DNA from: Hibiscus mutabilis
Taxonomy: Eukaryota; Streptophyta; Magnoliopsida; Malvales; Malvaceae
Reading direction: 5' to 3'
Assembly: GCA_019671005.1 (NCBI GenBank)
Contig: CM033725.1
Location: forward strand, 31,213,338 to 31,277,337
Length of the DNA: 64,000 nucleotides
In this document: one piece after another, positions 21,138 to 33,305 of the stretch
How positions within the stretch are numbered: position 1 is the stretch's first letter
Layout: each line of letters opens with the position of its first letter
Program-made: the position numbers and the translations under genes
Notes under the pieces: generated by a model
Told to the model about the DNA's origin: nothing
The model's input: only the letters and a program-made list of their open reading frames with translations
Database searches by the model: none

Positions 21138-24100
21138 TGTAATATCCTCAAAACTAGTATAAAAGAAGTTACTACAATGCTTTCATTTGACCCCTAATTG
21201 ATTGAAATCAAGATACTAGATCTAGTTAATAAGGACTATAATGTTATAAGTGAAAAAGTAGTAACCTAATGTATAAGTAACCAAACCAAAACAAACAACA
21301 AATTGAAGGAATGCATGCAAAATTCATACATTCCTAGAATGCCCCTACATATGTCATTAATTAGTGGATAATTAAGGAGAAATTAATCATTTAAGAGAGG
21401 AATTAATTGATGAACTATCATCATCTTTCTCCTTGTGGCCGATTAGATGAAGTAAAGAAGAGAGAAAAGAGTTCAGAAAACTCCATGATTCATAGATTCA
21501 AAGCTTGAAATTGGTGAAATTGGAGTTGGTAACATTCATATAATCTTGATAGGAAGGTAAAATCTCTTTCTTAATGTGTTATGGTTACAAATGATGCATG
21601 TAGTTTTAGGGTTCTTGCTTGAATTACATGAATTTGATGAATAGATAGTGAATTGATGCTATGAACTAGTTAAGAAGTTCAATTGATTGATTAATCCATG
21701 AAATCGATATGCTATTCGAATGAGTAGGAGAAATTGAGATTGTCAATAGCTAAATTGATGTTTAAATGCTATGCTAGTTGCTGGAAAATTTGGATGATGA
21801 TTAGAATGGATTATTGATATGTGAATTGAAATTGTGGTTGCTGGAAATTCTAGCGAATTGATGTCTTAATGAATCAAATTGAAAATATTGCTCAAATGCC
21901 CTGTTTTAATCACATTGATAGGTGTATTGGACTGACCTAGACATGTAGGAATATGAATATAAGTTGAATAATAATGTTAGAATCTTGTTTAGATGACTTT
22001 ATGAAGCTAGAAGCTTAACCTAGAGTAATCTGCCCAGAAAACTCTGTTCTGGGCAGTAAGTTTGAAAAATCACCATAAATTGTATAAATGGAATTTAAGG
22101 CTGATTTTTTTATGGACAGTTCCTTAACATGTCTAAATTCATTTGGAGAAAACATAACTGAATTCTGGATTGTAGAATGAATTGTAAAGAAGAAACACTA
22201 GGGACAGTGCAAACTATCTAGTGTTGTAAATTGCCCTATCTTTAATCTAAAAACTGTATTAATTGGAAAAGTATTAAAATGCAAGACCTATAGGGTTAGA
22301 AATACAATTAAGTTAGCTTTCTAACGATGTAAACGTTTCGAAATTCTGACGTACGGAATAAAAGATATGAACATTTAAGTAAGCAGTGCACATGCTGCCA
22401 GGCAGCAATAGTCTAGCTGTTTATATTGAATTGTATGCTTGAGTATGGAGTCACATAATGACTCAATTGGTTGCTGCATTGTATCTAATACACTATGTAT
22501 TGTATGAGTGTTAGATCAAGTGGAAATTGAGGAAAAAGGGGCTCACTTAGATCATCAAGCTAGAAGAGGGAAAGGGATTACAATCCGGGATCGACAATAG
22601 CTTAGAAAATTCCTGTGAGTGTAGTTTAAAGTTTTGAGAGGGCGGTAACCTCTCCAAGTCTATTTTTGATTTGTAATTCTTATTGATTCTTAAGTATAAA
22701 TTGTATAATGAGATTGCTATGGAGCATTAGCAAGGTAAGTACTCTTTTAAGTGGTTACTTGATTGTGAAGCATGCTTGAATTGCTATTGATTGTCATGAT
22801 ATGCTTATTCTCTAATTGAACTATATTGAATTGAAGCATGATGTTATAGATAGAAGCAACTCAATTCATTGTTTCATGACTTATTGATTGACACACCTTC
22901 ATTGACTATTGAAACATTGAAATTGGTATTGGCTTGAGCCCTATTCAATTGAAAGGGGATATTGGCACGAAATGTGCATATTGAATTGAATCATGCTTCT
23001 AATTGATTGAAAGTGATAACTATTGTTAGCGCCTTGGTCTCGAGTCGGTCTTAGATATAGTTGGCATGCCATAGAGTCTATAGAGCTCGTTGTCGGGGTG
23101 GACTACAGTCTGGACATTGGTCCCCAATTGGCGACAGTAGGAGGGAAGTATTGTTATTGGTCATTGGCGACAGTAGGAGGGAAGTATTGTTATTGGTCAT
23201 TGGCGACAGTTTGATTCGAGACTCGAGTATCTAGACTGAGTAATCGATTCTCAAGGCTATACCTAAAATGAACTAATAACTTATGTACACTGAACCTATT
23301 GCTACAATGAATTGCATTGATTGATAGTAAAGGAAAATTGAATGCCATGAACTATTGAACATTGCTTATAAGATTACTTGATAGTAAAGAAAACATCAAA
23401 TGCCATGAACTATTGAACATTGCTTATGAGATTGCTTGTGTATTGAAACATTGATTGTGTTCAAAGGATATGTTATGCCTAAAGTAGCCGAATTGGATGA
23501 ATAAGCATGTTTAAACTTCAAGCCTTGTATTGATATTGGATTGAAAATTAAGCAATGCACCTAGTTCGAATGGTTCCTTATTGACGGGGGAACCATACCA
23601 TCTATTCGATGGTTCTTAGTTGAGACTTTTGTATTGATTGCCTTGTAACTTTAATTCACTCAATAATCTTTTCTTATTCAAGTCTCATTTCTACGATACA
23701 TGTTGATATTGGATACTATCCTGAAGTCTGAGCTCGTACAAGTCACATTTTGCTTAAAAGAGTATGTTTCCATTTTGTTATAGTTCTCCTAGGATGGTGG
23801 CACCTAAGGCATGTATATTCATGATCACTTAGTTATGGTTTGTATAAATTATGTCCATCTATGATCTATAAAGAGTATGGTATGTACATATATGAGCATG
23901 TATGCACTTTATTGAACTTGTGTGGTTGTTAGCCTAATGTTAGATTTCCCACGGTTGAATGATGCATGTAATGGTTGAATAGATCACTTGAAAATGGATA
24001 GTTAACATCAAGTAAATGTAGTAATCCACATGTTTAGACTTGAACCTCTTTGGTCACGTATAGTACTAGCCAAATGATGTAGATGACACTGTAAGCCTAT

Positions 24101-24451
24101 ACGTTTGATTAAAGTCACATAAGTAAATCATGTAAAACAATTATTGGAATGCTTGATAGTTACATTGAATGTTGAAATCATCTATTAGGTTTCTCATCTA
24201 GTTCGAATGGTTGCTTGGGAATCAAGTAAGTCTTAAATGGTTTGATTATGATAACATATTGCATTATGGGTCCTAATTTATCTAATAGGTGCATCATGCA
24301 TTGTTTAAATGGTCCTCCACTAATCGAATTGTATCTTAATGAGCAAGAAAGACTTAAAATGAATTGAACACTCCATATTTGATTGTATGATTCATTGTTT
24401 GAAATTGTGGTAACTTACATAATCCTACTAGGGTGGTTAGAGTATGTTATA
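21138..24451 (+). repeat. T3 5' LTR, 3314 bp
   Basis: From TGTAATATCC to a decayed TGTTATA end. Contains donor-like AAG/GTAAAA (GT at 21557) and AAG/GTAAGT (GT at 22735), the shared GGCATGCCATAGAGTC block (23064-23230) with a 36-bp tandem repeat, and the CTCCTAG-TGGTGGCACC block (23787-23810). No coding region is supported. Confidence 0.85.
23128..23210. repeat. 36-bp tandem repeat in T3 LTR
   Basis: Two full 36-bp units (23128-23163, 23164-23199) and a partial third, each starting TTGGCGACAGTAGGAGGG. The unit spans the conserved GGCGACAGT motif. Confidence 0.9.
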
Positions 24452-24454
24452 GAA

Positions 24455-24466
24455 TGGTATAAGAGC
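24455..24466 (+). other. T3 primer-binding site, mutated
   Basis: TGGTATAAGAGC, one base off the tRNA-Met primer site TGGTATCAGAGC of T2 and T5, three bases after the LTR end. Confidence 0.8.
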
Positions 24467-24601
24467 ATATGGTTGTATGATTCTAGGGTCTATTGCGTGA
24501 ATAGGCTATTGTCATTGATCATGTAGGTGCCACCTAGTAGTTACTTGAATATTGATTGGATTGTGACTTGAGCTTGATTTCTCTTATTCTTTATATATAG
24601 A

Positions 24602-25856
24602 ATGTCTGAAACAAGATTGGGCAAGGATAACGAAAGCCCGACTGGACCCTCCAATGAGGGAGGGAGCGTAAGGATGAACTGGGATCCCCTGAAGCCCGCT
24701 GAACCATAACAAGTTCAGCAGGAAGTTCCCGTGATTCATCCTATTCAATGAGAATGCTTCTCCTGTCTGAAGGAGATGTTTGATCAAATGATTGTCTCAA
24801 TGAGACAAAGTACTTCTGACTCTCCGGTAGCAAAACTGGCAATAGCTCCTATTGATAAGTTAGCTCAACACCAAGCTTACACCTTTACTAGAACAAGTGA
24901 GGACAAGCAAAAGAAGCGGAGTACTGGTTGGAGAATACGATAAGAATCTTGTCTAAGCAACTGTAGTGCTCTGATGAACACAAACTGGAGTGTGCAATAG
25001 CTTTATTGGCCGAGGAGGCACTGAGTTGGTGGGAAACTACTACCTTGGCAGCACCTGAAGAAGTTGTCACCTAGGAATTCTTTCTTAAAGAATTCAAAAA
25101 GAAGTATATAAGTGATTAGTATCTTGTTGATCGCAAAAAGAAGTTCTTGTACCTGGAACAAGGAGGAAAGCCTATCGAGCAGTATGTCAGTGAATTCTGC
25201 AAATATTGCAAATACGGCTCAGAATTCATAAAGAAAGAGGAAGATAAATGTAGAATGTTTATCGATGGTCTTAATGACGAGTTAGGCCCCATGTTCACTG
25301 CTTTAGGGATTACTGACTTCCAAGAATTGGTCAATAGAGTTATAGCTACCGAAGCCAAGATGAAGACTTAGGCAAAACGATCAGAGAATTAGTCTTGAGA
25401 TAACAAAAGATCGAGGGATGATCACAAGCCTCATTGGCGCAACAAGAAACAAAAGCATCATGGAGGAAATTCTTCCAATCAGGGAAATTTCTCTAAGGGT
25501 AGCTATATACCCAAGCCACAAGCTATGTCCAGATCCTCAACACCTATGGTGTCCTTGGATAGCATCGAGAATACCAGGAGGGAGAATCAAATCCCTACTT
25601 GCAAGACTTGTCAAAATAACCATACCGGAGTTTGTATAAAGCTCACCAATGCTTGCTACTTGTGCGGAGACACAACGCACTACGTCAAAGATTGCCCCCA
25701 AAATTTGAACAAGTTGCCTTCTTATGTTTCTCACAAATCGAATCAAGCTCTTTCACCCAGGGGAAAGGGTTCGAAGCAAGCTAATTCAGGAAACTACGGG
25801 AAGAGCAAAGGCCTAGGGTCTAATGCTACATATCAAGGTCTCGGGCACCTGCTCGA
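24602..25856 (+). pseudogene. T3 gag
   Basis: Opens MSETRLGKDNESP. Capsid landmarks are ALSWWETT, FLKEFKKKYIS and EQGGKPIEQYVSEFCKYCKYG with MFIDGLNDELGPMFTALGI. The zinc knuckle CYLCGDTTHYVKDC is intact (CX2CX4HX4C), unlike that of T2. Stops lie at 24705, 24965, 25120 and 25370, so no full protein is possible. It shares order and wording with the gags of T2 and T5, which supports one family. Confidence 0.87.
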
Positions 25857-26489
25857 GTGTATCACATCCGAGGACGTGAGGATGAAGAATCTGCTGATGT
25901 AATTGTAGGTACAATCTACCTCGATGCATACCCTGTTTATGCTTTATTTGATGCGGGATCAACCCATTCATTCATAAGATCTCCTTTAATTGAAAAGATT
26001 AAATTAAAGCCTGACTATGTCAGTTGTAGCTTAATTGCTACCAACCCTTTAGGAGATAATGTAATAGTAAACCAAATATGTAAGGATTGCCCTTTGTTTA
26101 TTCAGGGCATCCTATTCCTGGCCGACTTGTTATAGTTACAATTTCTTGAATTCGATCTCATTCTGGGATTAGATTGGTTAGGATGGCATAAAGCTTGGGT
26201 AGATTGCCAAAAGAGAAAATTGATTCTCTGAGGTCTAGGAGAAAAATTCATTACCTTGATTGACAAGAAACCTATTAGCATCTTTGTTGTTATGATTAAA
26301 AGTGATGAAATTGAATTTGGGGTGACTTCATTCCTTGTTGTTTCTGACTTCCCTGATGTTTTTCCTGAGGTATTGCCAGGATTGCCCCTTATTCGGGAAG
26401 TCTAATTCAAGAATGAAGTTCAACCCGGGAGTGATCCGGTGTCTATCGCTTCATGTCCAATGGCCCCTATTGAACTCAAAGAGCTTAAG
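25857..26489 (+). pseudogene. T3 protease and start of RT, truncated
   Basis: Protease frame from MYHIRGREDEESADV with an intact active site FDAGSTHSF and the usual FIRSPLIEKIKLKP and CPLFIQGI stretches. It stops near 26135 and continues after a break with LILGLDWLGWHKA. The RT linker (FPDVFPEVLPGLPL) is present, then the sequence ends at ELKELK where the reversed LTR G starts. RT catalytic motifs, RNase H and integrase are absent. Confidence 0.87.
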
Positions 26490-28040
26490 TGTAACACCCC
26501 CTACCCCAGGCTAGTAGCAAATCGGCTCAGGAGCGTTACCAAGAAAGGACAAGGCAAGGTAAGCAAATAATAAAATACAAGAACAAGGCAAGGATTGATA
26601 ACTCATCCTTATTAGATGAGTTACTTAACTAGCAAGTGACCAAACATACTTACTTAATAAACAAGCAACGTCATTATAGGGCATTTTGATTTCAAGTTCA
26701 TCCTAAAGTATTCAAATAGGCCATTAGATTATTTCCTTTCATGCACTCATTACAAGTTACTAGTTTGATGAATCAATTATCATTTTCAAGCGTTGATATC
26801 CTACCACATTCGAATGACCTAAGACAAACAAGCATGGTTTGACTCATACTACTTTCAATTCAAGCAAAACATGAGACATTTCAAGTAACTTAAATTAGAC
26901 ATGGTCATGTTAACATACAATTGCATGAAACTAGCCTTCAAACATCTAGACCATTCGGCCTTTACCATACAATACACAATAACACTTATAACAAGGCATG
27001 TTCATTCACAAGAGACCATATAATTTCCAAGGCATTCGAATTGTTTCAAAGCAAACTAAATCAACACTTGATCATTTCATTTGTACATTTATCTATGCAC
27101 AGCAAAACCTTTCCATTACATTTAGTGTAAGTTTAAAACAAGCTTCACATTATCAAACCAAATTCATTACATAGTAGGCCCATACAAGGACAGTATATAC
27201 AAGCTTCAAGAATCCCAAGATGCATGATCAAGCTAAACTCTATAGAATCTAGTGCCACCAATCTAGGAGATACAAAACAAGTATGAATCATACTTTACTT
27301 ATGCTTTCAAAACAAGAATCAAGCAAATCTTACTTACATAACAAGTAATCAAGTAAGTCATGGCTTTCATGTCAAGTAACATACAATTCATGGCTTTCAT
27401 GTCAAGTAACATACAATTCATGGCTTTCAAGACAAGTAACATATGATGTTGGATTGTTATTTCATTTGTTATCAATTAAACAACCCCCTTGGTACTTAGT
27501 TTGTATAGGTAATCAGGTCTCCAACCAATTATCGCCACAAGATGCACCGTAGTGCTGGTCAACCCTTCTATTCTCGCCAAAGACCACATATGTACTCTTT
27601 GTTTGTCGCCAAATAGGGGCCATATCCTTGGGCCGTAGTGCATTCTGACACAATGAGCTCTAGTCTCTAAGGCATGCCCTTCTACCTAGTCCAACTAGCT
27701 ACCAAGGTTGTTGGATTATAGCCACTATACAAGTATTTCAAGTTCAAGATTATGTCAAGCAAGTTCATTTCATACTTGGCCCTTAGGCGAATTAAGCCAT
27801 AGCTCACATATCATGTAATTCTCATGTTTCATTTCATCAAGATGAGATAATATCTCAAGCAAGTTCTTTAGCATTCGATCACATACAACATGACACATAC
27901 GAGCACCAATGTAACCACTTAAACATGCTTATCATTTCAGTAAAACATGTATTCAAGATGTGATAAAATTCATGCATTATTAGTCATTCTTCCCTTATTA
28001 AGTCAAGTCCATATTAGGTTCATTTAAGCATTACAAGCAT
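26490..28040 (-). repeat. Tekay-type LTR fragment G, reversed
   Basis: Starts TGTAACACCCCC on the plus strand, which is the inverted end (GGGGTGTTACA) of the solo LTR at 56370. The reverse complement follows the order of the T2 LTR, including the CTCCTAGATTGGTGGCAC block (27250) and the GCCATAGAG/GGCGA block (27525-27700). Homology stops near 28040, corresponding to the middle of the T2 LTR, so the 5' half is missing. It may be the 3' LTR of a minus-strand element whose body was lost. Confidence 0.82.
27358..27442. repeat. 30-bp tandem repeat in LTR G
   Basis: Units TCATGGCTTTCATGTCAAGT plus ten bases at 27358-27387 and 27388-27417, with a third, diverged partial copy to 27442. Confidence 0.9.
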
Positions 28041-29168
28041 AGATTGGCTGGCTTGACTGGACTTGCATGTCTGGTTGGACTGGCAGGCATAGGGTCACTG
28101 GCAGCAAGCTCGGTAGGGAAAGGTAGAAATGTCGGCACCACATCGGGGGGAAGTTTCCCAAGTACCTCCCGAATGATGGCATCCCTCTCTTTGGTGTAAT
28201 GCCTCATATTTACATCAAGCTCCTCGACTGTCTCTAATTTTTAGAGAATAATCTCCTAGCGGGCATACACTTGGGATAGCACCGCCAATGAGCTTGCTGG
28301 CATAGTTTTTGGAACACTGTTGGGTTCTGCCTCTAGCTTTGGCTTGGGCTTTGGTGTGGCTATCTTGGCCTTTCCCTTGCCCTTCTCCTTTGGCTCAAAA
28401 GTAGGTTTTTCCAAATAATGGTTGTAATGGTGGTTCCCTTGATTGTTTGGCCGATATCTTCATCCATTCTAGGCACTTCATGGCGCAAACAAATGTTATA
28501 AATTAACAAAGGGAAAATAAACTACCCTTACCCTTCTCATCACATTTATAAGCCTCATAGGTAATAATTTTGCCAACGTTGATCTTGCGTCCTTTGATGA
28601 TTGAATGCAGCAAAATCAACCGGTCTTTCAAGATGGTCTCGTTGTGAGATGTAGGCAACAAATTTGCGTTTATGAAATGATTCCATCCTCACATTTGTGG
28701 CTTCAACACCAACCTCTTTACCGTTCGGTGGCATGTCGAGGAAACAGTCCAATCTATGTTAGGCTGACACAAGTTTGCCTGCAGTTTCTTGCGTTTGGCA
28801 ATGGTCATAGATGCAACATAGTCGGCGTGCTCATCTTCCATAGCATTCAAGGCAAAAAGTGAGTTCACATGCCCTTCATCAAAACACACACATTTACCTC
28901 TAATCATCAAGAATGGAGAATCTTTTGTGAGATGGGCATAAAACTCTCGCACGATAGTAGCATAGACCTCCCCTTTTTGTTGGCAAAAAGAACTCCAACC
29001 ATGCATGTCGACAATGGCCATGAACTCCAGTGGGAATCCAACGATGGTGTCAGTTTGGTGGTCGAAGTGCTTCTCGTACAAAAAGGGTCTTGAGGCAAAG
29101 CTCGTCTCAAACTTCTTTTGAATATCTTCATTGAAGAATCTTTTGAAGGGAAGAGATGACGACGCCAT
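28041..29168 (-). pseudogene. Athila A env-like ORF (putative plant transposon protein domain)
   Basis: Position after integrase is that of the Athila env-like gene. The first 160 codons (28689-29168) start MASSSLPFKRFF and include FGF-less helical sequence with FYAHLTKDSPFLMIRGKCV, typical of the plant retroelement domain often called putative plant transposon protein. A frameshift near 28720 is followed by a Lys/Pro-rich stretch (KPKPKLEAEP) and an acidic helix (LETVEELDVNMRHYTKERD), then a Ser/Pro/Ala-rich tail that runs to the truncation at 28040. I see no clear signal peptide or membrane anchor, so the name env-like rests on position only. A related, better preserved ORF is in Athila C. 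Confidence 0.75.
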
Positions 29169-29856
29169 ACAGAATAAGAGCTTGAATGGGTGATGAAGGA
29201 AAGAAGAAGAGACATTGAATGGTTTGTTGAATCTTGCTTGAGAAAGAAAATAAGAGATTATGGTTCTTGGGAAATCGGCTAGGATAAAAAAAGAATAAAG
29301 AAGGTGGAGTGTTTCTAAGGGGTTTTAATTATGGTAGCCGAAAAGAGGGGGATAATGATGAAAGTTTAAAAGTTTTGATTGGGATAGATGTTAAAAGTGA
29401 TAAGGTGAAGTGATAAAAGAAGACTTGAAGTGATTGGATAATTATGATGAATTTAAATCTTCCTTAAATTGGGCGGCTAGGGTTAATCTCAAGCATTTTT
29501 CTTTCTTTTCTTACGTAAGTTAGGGTTTCTTTTCTTTCTTCACACAAAAACCTGCGCATGCCTCTTGCATGGGGCATGGCATGAGCATTGGCAAGCACAC
29601 TGGCTCACAATCCTTCCTGGCAATATTCCTGTACACACAAAATGGAAAATCGTGTAACGCAGCAAATGAATAAAAAGAAAACAATAACAAAAACTTAATT
29701 CCTAATGGAAAACAAAAACAACTAATCCTAATATTTACAAAGAATTTCAAACCTGCGGATGCTTCATTCCAGTTTTGCCAAGAGGATCACCTCCTTAAAA
29801 AATTCTTCCAAGTAATGCTTTAGGCCCTGACCGTTCACCTTAAAATTTTCTCCCGT
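29169..29856 (-). other. Spacer between Athila A integrase and env-like ORF
   Basis: About 690 bp, AT-rich, no domain recognised. A 76-codon frame at 29520-29750 has a short hydrophobic run but nothing to support it as a gene. Confidence 0.5.
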
Positions 29857-30952
29857 CTATAAGTTCTTTATATTTACAGCCCCATGAGCATATGGCTTCA
29901 CAACTTCATAAGGATCCGTCCTTCTTGACTTAAGCTTACCTGGAAAAATTTTGAGCCGAGAGTTAAACAATAGAACAAGCTGACCTATTTTGAACTGTCT
30001 TGGCATGATCCTACTATCATGCCAACGTTTTGCCTTCTCCTTGTATATCTTAGCATTCTCATAGGCTTGTGTTCTAAATTCCTCCAATTCATTGAGGTCA
30101 AGCAACCTCTTTCCTCTAGCCATTCTCCATGCCATGTCAAGCTTCCGGATGGCCTAATAGGCTTTATGTTCAAGTTCTACTGGCATATGACATGGTTTGC
30201 CAAAGACAAGTTTGAATGGGGAAGTACCCAAAGGAGTTTTAAATGCCGTCCTATAAGCCCACAATGACTCATCTAGTCTCAAGGACCAGACTTTCCTTAT
30301 TGGATTCACAGTTTTTTCCAAAATGTTCTTAATCTCCTTATTGGATATTTCGGCCTGCCCATTTGTTTGTGGATGGTATGTTGTGGCAATTCGCTACGGA
30401 ATCTCATACATGCACAATGATTTAGAAATTAATTTACATTTAAAATGAGTACTATCGCCATGAATAATCATTCGAGGAGCACCAAATCTAGTGAAAATGT
30501 TTTTGTGCAAGAACTTGGCAACATCCTTGGCATCATTTGTTGGCAAGGCAACTGCCTCTGCCCACTTTGACACATAGCCAACAGCCAGAAGAATATACAC
30601 ATTACCAAATGATGGGAAATGGACCCATAAAGTCGATCCCCCATACATCAAATAAATCCACTAGCATAATGTTTTGGAGCGGTAATTGGTGTCTTCCTGA
30701 AATGTTCCCTGTTCATTGGCATTGATCGCATGCCTTGGCATACTCGTGGGCATCCTTGTACAGTGTGGGCCAATAGAATCCTAACTACAACACTTTGGCA
30801 GTAGTCTTCATCCTAGAAAAGTGTCCTCCATATAGTTCGACATGGCATAGATGCAATATATGTTGCTGCTCGTCCTCTGGGACACACCGGCAAATCACTT
30901 GGTCGGTACATTGCTTGTACAACATGGGCTTATCCCAACAGTATTGCCTCGC
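29857..30952 (-). pseudogene. Athila A integrase
   Basis: Pieces in several frames. The core fragment (30394-30651) has FGNVYILLAVGYVSKWAEAVALPTNDA and FTRFGAPRMIIHGDSTHF; the Athila consensus around the second catalytic Asp (IISDGGTHF) is disturbed here. The C-terminal part (29857-30135) has RWHDSRIMPRQFKIGQLVLLF, FPGKLKSR and the GPY-like region, with no chromodomain. The zinc-finger part lies in the broken stretch 30652-30952. Stops and shifts make it non-functional. Confidence 0.85.
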
Positions 30953-32585
30953 CTATCGTAAAAATCTTTTCTTGGCATTATATGCCATGTCTGATGGTAT
31001 AATATTGCTTACCAGGCAGTTGACTATGTCAGCGTACCATGGTATAGCATCAACTGCAAGCAAATGCTCGTTAGGGAATTTGTCTCTAATTATAGTGGAC
31101 TTACCATCCTTAATGTATTGCTCGAACCGAGAGAGATGGTCAGCTACTAAATTTTTGCTGCCTTTCTTATCTCTGATTTCCAGATCGAATTCTTGAAGTA
31201 AGAGCATCCATTGGATTAGCCTAGGTTTTGCCATCCTTCTTTGCCAAGAGATATTTCAACACCGAATAATCTGTATAAACCACAACCTTATTACCAATTA
31301 GATAAGATCTAAATTTATCAAAAGAAAATACAACCGTGAGGAATTATTTCTCGGTTGTAGAGTAATTCAGTTGTGCTTCATTCAAGGTTCTGCTGGCATA
31401 GTAGATGGCATGGAACATGTTGCCAGGCCGTTGTCCCATAACTGCTCCAACAACATAATCGTTGGCATTGCACATGAGCTCAAAGGGCTCATTCCAATTC
31501 GGTGCCACGACTTTGGGGGCATTAATCAATCTGTCTTTAAGCTCCTAAAATGCTCTCAAACAAGAATCGCCAAATGCAAAAGTGGCATTATGTTCCATCA
31601 ATGAGCATAAAGGTTTAGCAAGTTTCGAAAAATCTTTAATAAATTGCCGATAAAAACCGGCACGACCTAAAAAACCCCTTATACCTTTAACACTTCTTGG
31701 ATGTGGTAATTGCTTAATTACCTCCACTTTTGCTTGATCAACTTCTAGTCCTCTCTTGGTTACCTTATGACCGAGAACAATGCCCTCCTTCACCATGAAG
31801 TGGTATTTCTCCCAATTCTACACTAGGTTTGTTTCTATGCATCTTTTCAAAACTTACTCCAGGCTATGGATGCATTCCTCAAATGTTACACCAAACACTA
31901 AGAAATGATCCATGAATACTTCCATGTTATGCTCAATCATATCGGAGAAAATGACCATCATGCAACGTTGAAATGTTGTTAGCACATTAAACAGCCCGAA
32001 TGGCATCCTTCTAAAGGCAAATGTCCCATATGGACACATGAACGTGGTCTTCTCTTGGTAGTCAGGGGTGATGGCAATCTGATTATATCCCAAATAACCA
32101 TCTAAAAAACAATAAAAAGCTTTACCTGCCAACCTGCCCAACATCCGGTCAATGAAAAGAAATGGGAAGTGGTCCTTCCTTGTAGCCTTGTCCAACCTTT
32201 TGTAATCCATGCACACCTTCTATCCAGTGATGGTGCTAGAGGGAATGAATTCGGCCTTACTATTTTGGATCACAGTCATGCCACCCTTCTTTGGCACACA
32301 TTGCACCAGGCTAACCCAAGAGCTACTGGAAATGGGATAGATGACCCCGACATCCAACCATTTTATGATCTCTTCCTTTACAACCTCTTTCATGTTTGGG
32401 TTTAGCCACCTTTGGCCTTCAATGATCCTGCCATTGTATTCATCTAGTATGATCTTGTGCATGCAAATGGTTGGGCTAATACCTTGGATGTCTGCTAAGG
32501 TCCAACCCAACGCTTGCATATAATCTTTTAGTATTGTCATGAGTCTTACCTCTTGATCATGAGTGAGATTAGTGGAAATAATCAC
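30953..32585 (-). pseudogene. Athila A RT and RNase H
   Basis: RT pieces are 32220-32585 (HDQEVRLMTILKDY, GWTLADIQGISPTICMHKI), 31854-32216 (MDYKRLDKATRKDHFP, FLDGYLGYNQI, MPFGLFNV) and 31545-31796 (GHKVTKRGLEVDQAK, RGFLGRAGFYRQFIKDF). Motif A keeps its Asp, but motif C is FMDHF where the family has FMDDF: the second catalytic Asp is His, so the enzyme should be dead. RNase H is at 31344-31529 (YYASRTLNEAQLNYSTTEK) with its first Asp changed to Asn (CNANDY) and continues at 30953-31234 (WMLLLQEFDLEIRDKKG, NLVADHLSR). Confidence 0.88.
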
Positions 32586-32589
32586 TGGT

Positions 32590-33300
32590 AGAGTCGAGTT
32601 CTTACCTCAATAAGCATACTTTAAGTGTTCTGGCAGGGGTTGAAGATTCAACTCTGGTGGTTCCTCAATAGATGGCTTTGGTTTCTTTTATCTCTCTAGC
32701 GGCCAAATGAAGTGGTTCGAAGTAACTTACATCTTTAGCCTCCAAGGCTGATTCCACAGGTTCCTCAAACAGTTCAGCTATGCCCTCAAGCATGCCGTCA
32801 TCACTTGCTATATCCTGGCACAATTGTGCCATGTCCAAAGTAAAGATGGACTCCATCATTTCATCGGCTTGACATTCATCAGGTTCATCTGCATATTTCA
32901 AAGCTTGAAACAAGTTAAAAGTAACATGTTGATCATTAATTCTCATGGTTAGTTCCCCTTTATGAACATCAATAAGAGCCCTTCCAGAAGCAAGAAACGG
33001 CCTACCCAAAATAATTGGCATATTAATATCAGCATCATAATCCAAAATGATAAAATCAGCAGGGAAACTGAATTTGTCTACCTTTACCAACACATCCTCA
33101 ATCTTACTCTTGGGATGTACATAGGATCGATCTGCTAATTTAAGTGTCACTGTGGTAGGTCTTGCATCTATGCTAAGCTTATTGAAAACTAATAGTGGCA
33201 TCAAATTGATGATGGCTCCCAAGTCGCACATCGCCTTCCCCATGAACTTGTCGCCAATTGGGCAAGGAATAGTAAAACTCCCTGGATCTTTCAGCTTTGT
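32590..33300 (-). pseudogene. Athila A protease
   Basis: The frame 32665-33243 has the Athila aspartic protease: CDLGAIINLMPLLVFNKL (DLGA active site), TVTLKLADRSYVHPKSKIEDV, FPADFIILDYD, IPIILGRPFLA-like MPIILGRPFLASGRALIDV and an acidic C-terminal tail. The gag linker upstream joins it with only a short break. It would cut the gag-pol polyprotein. Confidence 0.87.
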
Positions 33301-33305
33301 GGCAA

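Larger units (their letters stand above)
21138..26489 (+). mobile_element. Tekay/Del chromovirus T3, 3' truncated
   Basis: Complete 5' LTR, primer site, gag, protease and the first part of RT, cut at 26489 where a reversed LTR begins. It is inserted in the T2 3' LTR after GATCA (21133-21137). Its right half and 3' LTR are not found in the window. Confidence 0.88.

Noticed and set aside
23128..23210. CRISPR-like short direct repeats
   Set aside because: Units are directly adjacent with no spacers, lie in an LTR of a plant element, and there are no cas genes.
28041..29168. Env-like ORF read as a host gene
   Set aside because: It sits in phase with Athila order after integrase, has a related ORF in Athila C, and is cut by another repeat.
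29520..29750. Cys-rich 76-codon frame with a hydrophobic run after Athila A integrase
   Set aside because: No homologue at the same place in Athila C and no domain; likely chance.
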